From NCBI RefSeq assembly GCF_030867145.1, contig NC_134427.1:11121001-11185000 (forward strand): DNA of 64,000 nucleotides, given 5' to 3'. Shown here in pieces: positions 10,398 to 57,800 of the stretch. A program made the position numbers and the translations under genes. The notes beneath the pieces are model-generated. The model made no database searches and was not told where the DNA came from. It worked only from the letters and a program-made list of their open reading frames with translations. The stretch comes from Opisthocomus hoazin. Taxonomy: Eukaryota > Chordata > Aves > Opisthocomiformes > Opisthocomidae. Position 1 is the stretch's first letter. The number at the start of each line of letters is the position of its first letter.

Positions 10398-13300
10398 TCA
10401 CACCCCCCGGTAGCCGCTCTGGCCGGGGCTGTGCTCGGGGGGCGCGGGCGGCGGCGGGCGGTCGCTGCCCTCCCGGAGCGGCTGGCAGCTCTGCCTGGGC
10501 GGCAGCTCGCTCACGTAGCAGATGTGCTCGCTGTAGTTGGGCTTGAAGCTCTCCACCAGGTCTTTGGGGACTCCGGCCCATTCCTCCGGGGAGAAGAGCA
10601 GGGTGAGAGGAGCCAGCGCCCAGCCCGGCCCCGCGGGGCAGGCTGCCCGCAGCCCCCTTACCTGGAAGTTGCCCTTGTGGGTGATGAAGAGCTCGTCGAA
10701 GTTTTTGCTGGGGTTGGGGATTCGGGGCATGAGGATGACCCACACCCTGCGTGGGAGAGACGTGTTGGAGGAGAAGGGCCCCAGCACTGCTGCCCCCACC
10801 AGCCCCCCGCGCCCACCTTTCCATGCGCACCAGCAGCACGACAAGCACCAGCAAGAGCAGGCAGGAGGCAATGGGGATCAAGACCGTGTGGATCCAGAAC
10901 CAGTGCAGCTGCTCCTCCACCGTGCCTGAGGAGAGCAGTGGGGTGAGCACGCCGTGTGTGACCATGGGAGGTCAGCATCATCCGTGGCAGGGCTCAGCTG
11001 GGAGGGGAGGATGGAGAAGGGGCCCATCCCCAAGCCCTGCCACGCTGTCACCACAAGTGGCAGGTGACCCTGTCCTGTACTGTCCATGCCAGAGCAGCCG
11101 TCCAGGGCTAAGAAACACCTGGCAAAAGTCAGCGGGTCCTGCTGGCAGGGGGTGTTTGGCTTCCAGAAGTGCAAAGGACGTAGGGGCCAGTCCAGATGGG
11201 TCTCGTCCCTACAGCTGCTGCCTCACCTCAGGCCAGTTTTCCACTTGTTTGGCTGTCCCTTGCCTGCTGAGCTCCGCCAGGCCCCAGCCTGTCCTGTCCC
11301 ACTGCAGCCCCCAGGACCTACCCTTGCTGGTGGAGTTGCTGCCCCAGACCACAGGGATGCTCCACTCGCTCCAGAGCTGGGTGCTGCCGCAGTAGCTGTT
11401 GATCTTGCTGCGCACGTAGAAGGTGTAGTACTTCTCATAGTCCACGCTGGGGAAGGAGAAGACATCTCCTTTCACACGCTGCTCCTGCAGAGAGACGTGG
11501 GCCACGGTGTGAGGGCCAGCGCTGCTGTGGAGGGTGCTGCACGGCTCGTCCCCAGGCACAAAACACGGAGGTGCCACATCCGGGGGACTCTCACCGTCCA
11601 GCTGGTGTCCTTGTTGCTCTTGTACTTGACGGCGTGCTCCAGGCACTGGGCTTTGGGGTACGGGGAGGTCCAGGTGAGCTGCAGCTGGTTGCTACTCACG
11701 TTATAGATGGTCAAGTTGACAGGCGCCTCCGGTTTCACTGCAAGACAAAGGTGACGCCTGCCTGGTGAGTGCCGTCCCCGTGCCCCTGTGGCCCTGCTGC
11801 CAGCCAGGACATGATGGGGCAGCCCTGGGGACCCACAGCCCTGCTTCTGCCCCGCAGCAGCCCCACAGAGGAGAGGGGGTGCCCCCCACCACTCCATACC
11901 CAGGTCCTGCAGCTCCATGCGCTTGCTGGGGATCTCCAGGGTCTTGCCGCCAAGGCTGGCATTGACGAGGACGTGGAAAGGCTGGAACTGGATGATCTCG
12001 CTCTGGTTGAAGCGGCAGCCGATGCTGACGCCCTGGTCCTGCAGGTAGTGCTTGCACTCGACAACGGGGGACCTGTTCTCATACCTGTGCTGCAACGGGT
12101 TACTGGGGCTCCCCGAGACCCCGCAGAGCCCAGGCCTCCCCAGGACCCGTCTCCGTGGCACAACCCATCCTGCTTGCCCCGGAGACAGAGTCTCCCCTAT
12201 CCTGGGCTCGGGGACGAGGAGCAGGCTGGTGCTGGGACCCGCAATGCCAGCATTGCAGGAGCCTCCCATGCGGGCACCCACCGCTGGACACCCTGCTGTG
12301 GGGCTGAATATGGGGCAAGGGCACCTACCAGTAGTAGAGGGAGTAGTTGGCTGTGAGCGTCTCTCTGCTCCCCCACGTGCAGGTCATGTACTCCTCGTTG
12401 AAGAGGACACACTCCACCCCTGCAAGTGACAGACACCACTGGGCCTGGCGGTGCTGGGCGGCTGTGCCGGGAACCAGGGGTGCTCCGGGGAGACAGAGCA
12501 CGTGCCAGGGAGCCCTGCACATCCCGTCAGCCTTCCCCTGTGTGAGCCAAACAGGCCCAGCTCTTCCCAGCAGAGCTGCTGTGCAGCCTGCCTGCCCTGC
12601 TGGGCCCCGCCACCCCGTTCACACATGCTGTGTGAGTGATGTCCGGGCTGCAGGCAGCCCCACATCTCCCTCCAAAGGGCCGCCGGCCAGGCTGCTGTCT
12701 CTCCCGCACCTATGCCATCGGCTCCTCTTGCTCCATACGTGCTGTTTCGCCCTGGTTCCTCCATCTGCTCCCCTTAGATCCCCCATGGTCACTGTTTGCA
12801 GCCCCTGGCACCGTGGGATGGGAGAGAAACCCCTCCCTGCCAACCCATTTTGCTTGTCCCTTGAGAAAATTGAGGAATTCCAGGATTTGTGCCTGATGTC
12901 TCTATCCTGGCTAAATTCATCTCGCTGGTCCCCTTTCGGGTGCTTGCAGGTGCTCGTGTGTCCCTGTGTCTGGGTGACGGGGGCTGTGCTGGGCTGTGCT
13001 TGCCACCGCAGCCTCTCCGCCACAGGGCCAGGGGCTGAGCCCCGGCACTTTGCTCTCTGCAGGAAACACCACCAAGCCCTGGGAGGCCAAGCAGCCACTC
13101 CAGGCACCCACGGTGGCTCCTCTGCCCCCTCTTTCCGCTGCGCCATGCCAGCCCTGGTGCTGCCCACGCAGCCAGCGGCCACATCCTGGGCTGGCTGGGG
13201 CCTGGGGGCCACCGGGGCGGTGCTGGTTCCTGCGTCAGTTATTGCGCCGCAGTCTGCTTGGGCTGCTGTGGGCATGGCTCACTGTGGGACAAGCTCCTCC

Positions 13301-14350
13301 AATGGACTGAGGCATCTCACAGGTCCCTTGCAAGTACCAAACCAGCTGCTGGTGGCTCAGAGCTGTCCTGGAGGCTCCCAGAAAATGGAATTTTTCCCCC
13401 TGAGAATCAGGCAATGGGACACCCAGCCCCTTTCGAGGACGTCCAAACCCATCAGCCAGTGCTGTGGGGGCAGGGGAAAGCCAGAACCGGGCTTTCCAGG
13501 GTTGTGATGTAACACGACAGAGCAAACATGCGCTGTGCTCTGGCTGTTTCCGTATGTGGAGATGGAGGGCACCTTCCCGGCAGCCTGGGAAGACCAGGCA
13601 TACAGAGGGGCTGCGTTTCCACAAAAAGCTGGTGTTTTACTGACAGCCAGCTAAGAAGTGGATTTTTTTCTTGGAAAACGATGGCTGGGGTGAGGGTGCG
13701 GGGTGGAGAGAGGAGCCACTGTTCCCCATCCCCCATCCCCTGCCTGCACGGCTGACATGACCGTGATGGAAAGGGCGGATCTGCTGGCTGCCGCCCTGCC
13801 GGGCTGAGGCACCGGGCCGATGGGATCTGCGCATCACATCCTGCCTCTGCCCCCCACCCCGGCCTGCCCCACGGCACCCCCATGGCCAGGGTCCCTGCCA
13901 GCAGCGATGCCTGTGGGGCTGGGAGCGGCGGGGCCAGGAGAGCCGCGGCACCGGTAGCCACGGGGCTGGTGCTGCCAGCGATGCTCCAGCGCCGGGGCGG
14001 AACAAGGACACCCAGCGGGGCTCCCTGGCACAGCCCGGCTCTCCCGGCAGCCCCACTGCAAGGGGCCACGTAGGTGCCAGGGGTCCCGGGGTGCCTCGGG
14101 GGTCCCGGGGTCTCTGCCGCACACCCCCATGGCCCACTGGCCCACGCAGCCTCAGGTCCTGTCTTCCTCGCCCGCCATCACCAGGCAGTGACACCCCACA
14201 GCCCCACCACCCATGGGCCGCCGTGGCTTCCGGCCCCCCGCGGGGCCCATGTGCCCCCTTACCTGGGGGGCTCTGGGCAGCATCAAGGTAGGGGCCCAGC
14301 CCGCAGAGGAGGAGGAGGACGGACGTGAGGAAGGTGCCGGGCACCGCCAT
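10398..14350 (-). CDS. IL2RG: Common cytokine receptor gamma chain (CD132)
   Basis: IL2RG is the type I membrane subunit shared by the IL-2, -4, -7, -9, -15 and -21 receptors; it pairs with JAK3. Eight minus-strand exons join in phase: 14350-14263, 12419-12329, 12084-11900, 11737-11595, 11484-11322, 10925-10817, 10746-10662, 10583-10398, giving 349 residues (human 369). Exon 1 encodes a hydrophobic signal peptide. Disulfide pairs Cys33-Cys43 and Cys70-Cys83 match the class I receptor pattern. [10 protein letters not shown], the inter-domain segment APVNLTIYN and WSEWS (207-211) are present. A transmembrane helix spans about 235-256, followed by the proline-containing Box1 (MPRIPNP, from 266) and the conserved tail [19 protein letters not shown]. 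The exon phases match the class I receptor layout. The gene is divergent from MED12, as in mammals. The ATG at 14348-14350 is chosen because it directly precedes the signal peptide. Confidence 0.96.
12420..14262 (-). other. IL2RG intron 1 (1.84 kb)
   Basis: This is the largest intron of the gene, between the signal-peptide exon and the first receptor-domain exon (GTAAGG donor, CTTGCAG acceptor). I see no coding or repeat element in it. Open frames on both strands are low-complexity. Confidence 0.7.
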
Positions 14351-14414
14351 GGTGGGCCAAGCTGTGGGGTGCGTGCGAGCGGCCCCTGCGCACAGCCCAC
14401 CACGCAGTGCTGCC

Positions 14415-14440
14415 GGCTTCCGCACCCGCGCTGCTTCCTG
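14415..14440 (-). promoter_or_regulatory. Paired ETS motifs in the IL2RG proximal promoter
   Basis: On the minus strand CGGAAGC (14416-14422) and AGGAAGC (14433-14439) lie 66-90 bases upstream of the IL2RG start codon. The human IL2RG promoter is known to depend on proximal ETS sites bound by GABP and Elf-1. The same arrangement here suggests conserved lymphoid regulation; binding itself is inference. Confidence 0.5.
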
Positions 14441-14833
14441 CCCCACGGCACCGCCTGCCACCAAGGGGCCCACCCCACGCGGCGCCCCACGGCTCACTGC
14501 GATGGGGACCAGGGCTCACGCCGGTGGGGTCCCACAGCTCATCCCACTGGGGCCCCGCCACGGCTCACCTCCCCGTGCCGCAGGGCTTGCCCCCACGGGG
14601 CTGCCCCCAGGAGCAGGGCCAGTGTGGTGATCCCGACCTACGGCCCCACCGTGGGTGTCCCGGGCTGGGTCTCTGAGAACTGGGCAGAACTGGGAGTCGC
14701 TGGGGCAGTCCCAGGGTGCAGCCATGGGGAGATGGTGACAGAGCAGCTCCTGGGGGCAGAGGGAGAGAGTTGGGGGCAGCTACAGGAGGTGGTTGTGGTG
14801 GCAGTGATGGGGCAGCGATGGGGGCAGCGATGG

Positions 14834-15426
14834 TGTCACCGAAAATCCGGGAATAAAACCTCGTCACACCGATGCAGTGTTAACAGGCAGCATTCTTTAT
14901 TGCAGTGCTGGATGCATGGGGGATAATTCCACCGAACGTGCATACCTCATACCTTTTCCGTGCAGTTTATATAGATCAAAAATATACATATTTATTTTAT
15001 TCATGCATATTCAATATTATTCTCTTTGGCGACTGGTGTAAACTTTTCTCGCTTCTTAAGTAAATTGTTGCGCAGACTCAGTTCCCCTCTTCTATTGTTT
15101 CTTTTTGAGTAGGTGATATTACTTGAGTAGGGGGCCAGTGAGTCGGTGGTCGCGATCTCCCCCTGCCGCAATCGCCTTTTACCTGCTCGACTCGCAATCT
15201 TGGCAGTCCTGGTCAGTCTCTTCAGTCCGCTTCACAGAACCACGCTCCATCATTTCTCTGGACAGAAACACAATTACCCACTGTGTAATGGTTACCTAGC
15301 GTTAATGGTTGCCTAGAGACGAGACCCTCTGTGCCCAGACCTGATGTCCAGGTAGGTCGGGCTGTACAAGGGACACAGCAACATTGTTCATGTTTATGGT
15401 CAACCGATTCCATCACCCTGGTTACA
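14834..15426 (-). mobile_element. Solo LTR of a class I-like endogenous retrovirus
   Basis: The 593-bp element reads TGTAACC...GGTGACA on the minus strand, the canonical TG...CA ends with near-perfect inverted termini (6 of 7). It is flanked by the identical 4-bp target duplication ATGG at 14830-14833 and 15427-15430. In element orientation it has a TATATAAAC box (plus 14965-14973) and AATAAAG (plus 14896-14901) about 65 bases later, then a T-rich U5 ending in the CA terminus. A 4-bp duplication is typical of gammaretrovirus-like (class I) elements. No internal gag, pol or env sequence and no second LTR are present, so this is a recombination-derived solo LTR. It points toward IL2RG. Confidence 0.88.
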
Positions 15427-52589
<37,163 letters not shown>

Positions 52590-53830
52590 TCTGTGGCACT
52601 TCAGCCTGATCCAGGAAGGAGACATCACTGTGGACTGGATACAGCCTCTTCAGCCTGACCCACAAACTGGGGCTGTCCCCAGCCTCTGTCCTTGGGCCTG
52701 TGCCCCCAGTGCTGCTGCTGCTGCCCATCTCACAGGGAGATGCCGGGAGGATGGTTTTATTGTACAGAGAAAGTGGTTTTGCTATCAGATTTCTACAAAC
52801 GTTTATGGAGATCCTGTGTGGCTGATAGTCTCCCTTCCCACTTTGGTTTCAGTTTTTACTCAGTTTTTAGTATTTTTGTTAAAATAATGATTAAGACATT
52901 GTAAAATTTTGTACTTTATTTATACCGGATGAACCCCGTACTGCAGACCTTCTTGGATGAATACAGAGAGCTTACTTTGCAAAAGGAGTGTGTATTCGGA
53001 GCCTGCCTTTCCTCCTCAGTGCTCCACCCAGTACAGCCCGGTAGCACCTTTACATATGGTCTTACCTCTCGGTAGAACTAATGCCTGCGTTTTCAGCTTT
53101 GATGAATGGCTAAATAATTTGGTTTGGGAAAGAAAGCCCTTCTTCCCTATTTGTTTCATAAGCTGGTGTTCACATGCTTGCAAGGGTTTGTGCAGGCTCT
53201 GTAAGATTTGTATGTTGATTAAGAGCTTTACTAGTAGTATATGGCATGTTCCACCAGGACAGGGGTATGAAGTAAAGAGGGAGTTAGATCTCAGGGTAAT
53301 TCTGAGCTCTAACAAGCCCAGCTGCCCAGTCACAGCAGTTATCGCGATGCTCAAGCCAGTACTTCTGCAGTCAGGGAGGACCTGCAGCCCAAGTGCACTC
53401 ACAACACTGCTCCTCATCGCAGCACAGTTTTGCTGATAAGTACCAAGGCTCCTTTGCTAGCTCCTTCCTGACGCCCACAGTCCTCTTTCTGGATGGGTAA
53501 TGTGCTGCAGTCTCAACTTTTCACCTGGCTTGTGCAGCCTGCGGGCATGGAGTGTCTGTTCTCTCAGTAACAGGCCCCTTTAGCTTAGTGCTGTCCATTC
53601 CTGCTGTCTGTTAAACCTGGAAACCACCACTACCACCACCTTTTTTTCTCTCTTTGGTTCTTCCTCAGCAAGTTGCTTGTGACCCATTTGACCTGTGGTC
53701 CCTCTGGCAGCTTTTCTTGACCAATGTCTTCCTTCTGCCCTATCTGTGTGGGATAGGGTGAGGTTTGCAGGGACTCATGGAAGAGCTGAACTTGACCTTA
53801 ATCTAAGGGCAAATAAACAGTTCTGTAAGG
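52590..53830 (+). other. MED12: MED12 3' UTR (inferred extent)
   Basis: After the stop codon comes T- and A-rich sequence without another recognisable frame. AT-rich sequence near 52880-52925 (TTGTAAAATTTTGTACTTTATT) could host a proximal non-canonical polyadenylation site. The first canonical AATAAA is at 53812-53817, giving a 3' UTR of about 1.24 kb if used. Confidence 0.5.
53812..53817 (+). terminator. MED12: Candidate MED12 polyadenylation signal (AATAAA)
   Basis: It is the first canonical hexamer on the plus strand after the MED12 stop codon, 1.22 kb downstream, and it is followed within 20 bases by TTCTGTAAGG. A shorter form ending near 52.9 kb through a variant signal cannot be excluded. 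Confidence 0.5.
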
Positions 53831-56400
53831 CAGGCCATAGTGAGAAGGCAGGCTCAGGGAGGGGAGGAGGGAGGGATGTTGGGTCTCCAGCCCTCAGACT
53901 GTGAGGGAGGGCAGTGCCCTGTGTGCTGGCTGATGGGGCTGTGTGCTGCCCCAAGAACTGAGCCGACCCCTTTCCTCCCCGGGAACTTGCGCTGAGCCCT
54001 TTCCTCCCTGGGAACAGGCACGTGGCTGTGCTTGGGAGGCACAGCTGTGTGGGTGCCAGGCTGTGCCCTGCTTGTCCCAATTGCCCTCTTGTTGCAGGTG
54101 GGTTGGGAGGAGTTGCTGGCCGGGGCTGATGGAGATGGGCTCCATTGTTAATGAGAACGGACAGATGTGTGCGCAGGGCTGCTTCCACTGCGCACCCCTG
54201 CTTCTCCCCTTCCATGAGGCTCAGGCTGGGGAGCAGCCATGAGCTGGCTGTGGGGCACAGCCCGCCTGGTTCCCCCACCCCTCCTGCCCAGGGGAGGCTG
54301 CTGCCAGGGGCTCTGCTTGCCCACAGCCTGTGCTGCGTGACCCTGGCCATGGAAGCCCTGCTCCGAGGGACCCGTGGCTGGGGCGGGAGGAGAGCCGTGC
54401 TCCCCGGTGTCCTGCCCCGGGCTGCCAGAGCCACGGCTGGGGACAGCTGGGCAGTCTCGGGGCAGAGCAGGCCCCTGGGCCTGGCACGCGTGGCCGTAGC
54501 TGGCGGCCCCCTCCTCTGCCAGCCCTGGGAGGCAGCTGAGCCTGCGCCGAGCAGCATGGTGGATGCTGCCTGCTGCATCGCTGTGTGCCGGGGGCGGGAG
54601 GAGGGCGGTCTGAGCAGCCCGAGCAGGGTGGTGGAGGCAGCACGGCCAGGGGCGGTGCTGGGCAGCGGTGCAGTGGGGTGCTGCTTCCACGGCAGCTGGG
54701 GCAGGGCTGGGGTGCTGCAGGAGGAGAGCAGGGAGTGGGGTGGTGACCTCCTGCTTTGTGTCCTTCGGGGCCGCAGGGACCACCCTGCCTCCCTAGGGGA
54801 AAGGGGACAACTCATCCCTCCCCGGGGCCGGGCGTCTGCTGCCAGGGGACCCGGATTTGTTGCAGGTCCAAGACCCAACAAGACCGTCCGGCTGCCCAGA
54901 GGGTTCCAGGGGGTCCAGGAGGCTGCGGGCAACGTGGGGACTGGGGCGAGACCTGGTCACAGCAGGAGGCAACGTTTGGGGACCTGCATTCTGCCAGCCT
55001 TGCTGAGTGCCTTGCAGCTGCCACTGCTGTGCTGCACCTCTGCAGTGGTTTTAAGCAGGTCTGACAGCTTCCAGCCCTTCTGCTCCTTCTCTGAGTCGTG
55101 GCTAAGTGCTGCTTGTGACAGATCCAGGGGCGACTGAGGGGATTTTATTACAAGCTGCCCATTGAGTAATGCACGTGGCTGCCCTGCTGTGGCTGCTGGT
55201 CCAGGGTTGTGTGTGTGTGATGCTGGGCTCCCTGGGGCTGGGGGCCATGCCCAAGGGGTGCCTGGGCAGGGTCCATGGGTGGCATGTGCAGGCGATGCCA
55301 CAGGGTGTGCCCAGCACATGGGGGGAAGCCTAAGGTTGCACAAGGCTTGGCATGGTGGGGTGATGGGTGGGCAGGAGCAGGTCATGCACCCAGCAACCTG
55401 GCACGGGTGGTCCCCAGGGACTGTGCCCCAGGCAAAGGCAGCTTGGCAGACACCTGTCAGAGCTGGTGTTGGGCAAGAAAATCAGTCCCTGCCCATTCGA
55501 GCAGCTGAAACCAGGAGTGGAGCAGCTCTGCAAGTGTCCAGCCTCCCCGTGCAGTGCCCATGGTGGGGAGTGGGCCATGAGACACCACTGCAGCCATGCA
55601 CCATGACCCGTCCTGGGCTGGCTTTGCTGAGCAGTGGGACGCAGGGAGCTGTGCCTGGAGCACTGCCTGCTGTGGGGCAGCCCGGCACTGGTCCAGGGGC
55701 CCCTTCAAGATGCTGCTCAGGGCTTCTGAACCCTGGTGGGCACGGGACAGGGTTGTGCATCCATCCCACGGGACACTGGACCACGTTGTCTGCTCAAGGG
55801 CTTACAGGCTGGCTGCGTGCAGCTCACCCTGCATATAACAGGCCAGCAACAAAATTGGTTAAGCTGCCAACCACCAGCGAGCAGTCCCTTGGAGAGGGAG
55901 TGGAGCAGGAGGGGCAGGAAAGCTCTGACCTGCTCTGCAGTGGCAGCTGGAAGGCGCTGGGGCAGTTGCAGCCCAACCTGTGTGGGGTGCAGCGATGTCC
56001 CTGTGGCTGCACATTCACCGACTCAGTGCACGTGCTGGTGGCACGTAGGAGAGCCAAAATAAATGCCTGCCCTTTGCATGCTGCTGCACAAGCTTCTTAA
56101 ATGGGAAGCGGTGGCTGCTCTGCAGAGCCCGGGTACGGTCTGGGTTACAGCTCTAGCAGTGGGAGGGAGGCAGAGCCAGCTCCGCTCGCCTGGATCGGGA
56201 AGCGTGGCGGAGTCTGCTGGTAACCGCACGTCCTTGTCTTTGATTCGGCTTCACGGCTGACGCTGCCCTGGCTGTGGCAGAGAGATGCACAGACCAGACA
56301 CATCCAGCAGGATCCAAATCCATGCCCTGTTTCAAATGATTTCTGTAATCCCATCAGGCAGGACTGGAACAGAGAGGTAGCCCCGCCGCGGGCAGAGGCA
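53831..56400. other. Intergenic, no gene recognised
   Basis: This is GC-rich DNA with long but low-complexity open frames on both strands (for example 54145-55137 plus and 53775-54932 minus). None shows a domain or conserved motif. An isolated plus-strand AATAAA sits at 56058-56063 without an associated coding exon that I can identify. Confidence 0.5.
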
Positions 56401-57343
56401 GCTCCTGCCAGGAGGCCATGCGTGAGGGGAAGGTGTCCCCACGCTGGGAAGGGTCATGCTGGGGAGAAAGGGGAGCGACAGAGGTGCTGGGTCGTGCTCA
56501 CGGGGCTGCTGGGGCCGGCGGGGCTGTGGGCGCTGAGCCGGCTGCCCGGTGCGCGGCAGGGCGGAGGCGGGGATGGGGCATCCCATGCTGGTGCCGGGTG
56601 AATCCTCCCCTGGAGCAGCCGGGCCCTGGGGAGCAGCGGGGCAAGCGGGGGCTGCTGCCCTGGCCCTGAGGGAAGGTGGGGGGCTGGCGGGCGTGGAGGG
56701 CTGCGGGGAGGGCTGGAGGGCGCCCGAGCAGAGGGCCTGGGGCAGGTACGGGCTGCCGTGGGGCACGATTCTGGGTGCCCGGGCTGGTGCGGGGATGCCC
56801 GGGGTCGTTTGCCGGTGCGGTGCGGGGGCCCCCAGGGCTTGCGGGTGCCCCGGCCGGTGCGCCGGGGGTTACCGCACCCTGGGCCGGGAGTGGGGCAGAG
56901 CCGGAGCCGTGCGCAGGGGCCGTGGGGGGTACCGGGGTGCGGGTGCGGCCAGCGCCGGTACGCAGCGGGCGCGGCCCCGGCCTGCGCGGGGCCCGGCGGC
57001 TGCGGCACCCCTCGGGGCGGTGCCCGGGGCGGTGCAGGCGCCGGGGCGTGCGGTACCGGACACGGCCGGCGCAGCGGCGGGGTCGTGGGACGCCCGATCA
57101 GTGCGGCACCGGTACCAGTACCGGGCGACGACGCCGAGGGCGGCGGCAGCGAAGGGGTGCTGCGGTGCGGCCCCTCCCCCGCCCGCCCCCGCCGTGCCCG
57201 CGCCGCGCGCTCTCGGTGCGCGGTCGGGCCGGACTGAGCGGAGTGCGGGCGCGGAGCAGCCGCTGCCGCCACCGGCATGGCCCAGCCGCGCCGCCGGCCC
57301 CCACGGTGAGTGCGGCCCGGCCCGGCCCGGCGTGGCTCTCGCT

Positions 57344-57357
57344 GGGGGGGGGGGGGG
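57344..57357. repeat. G14 homopolymer
   Basis: Fourteen consecutive G residues lie within the CpG island about 40 bases after the putative splice donor. It could form a G-quadruplex, and it is also a common place for assembly or base-calling length errors. Confidence 0.8.
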
Positions 57358-57666
57358 CGGCCGGGCGGGACTCGGCCGGCTCCACGGCGGCCGTGGGGCT
57401 CCCGAGGCGGGGGTGGCCGCGGGCCGGTGCCGGTGCCGCTCCCGGTGCCGGGGTGGGGCGGCCGGGGCCGGGCCGGGCAGCGGGGCGGGGCGGGGGTTCA
57501 CGGGTGGGGCCGAGCTCGGCGGCGGGTAACGGCGGGGGTTAACGGGGCCGGATGGGCGGCCGCGGCGAGCCGGCGGGTTGCCATGGCGACGCGCTGAAAG
57601 GGGGATTGTGCGCCCGCCTCAGCTGCGCGGCCCCCGCCCGCCCCTCGGCCCGGGGCCACCCGCCCG

Positions 57667-57690
57667 GTTCGGCTCGGCTCGGCTCGGCGC
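57667..57690. repeat. GGCTC pentanucleotide repeat
   Basis: About four GGCTC-like units sit in the right part of the CpG island. A simple GC-rich repeat with no coding role that I can support. Confidence 0.6.
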
Positions 57691-57800
57691 GGGGAGCGGC
57701 GGCTCGGGCGCTCCCGCCCCAGGGACCGGGATCCTCCCCGGGGCTGGGGGTGCTGGGAGGGCGGGGGCAGAAGGCTGCTGGCGGGAGCATCCCCAGGCCA

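Larger units (their letters stand above)
56400..57800 (+). promoter_or_regulatory. CpG island, probable promoter of the next gene
   Basis: Dense CpG sequence with many GC boxes. Near its right end GCCACCGGCATGG gives a well-placed ATG (57277-57279) followed after about 30 bases by CACGGTGAGTG, a consensus splice donor (GT at 57303-57304). This looks like a first exon with either a short coding start or a non-coding leader. In mammals the next gene downstream of MED12 is NLGN3, which makes it a candidate by synteny only. Confidence 0.5.

Noticed and set aside
9226-10413. 395-residue plus-strand open frame
   Set aside because: Same compositional artefact, antisense to the IL2RG 3' end; no recognisable motif or intron signals.
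8860-10965. 701-residue minus-strand open frame over the CpG belt and the IL2RG 3' exons
   Set aside because: Low-complexity Pro/Arg/Gly/Ala composition with no domain. It reads through IL2RG exons and introns, partly in the wrong frame, so it is a product of GC-rich DNA lacking stop codons.
54145-56100. Two long plus-strand frames (330 and 312 residues) and an antisense frame of 385 residues downstream of MED12
   Set aside because: Overlapping frames on both strands in GC-rich DNA, no conserved motif, no splice structure.
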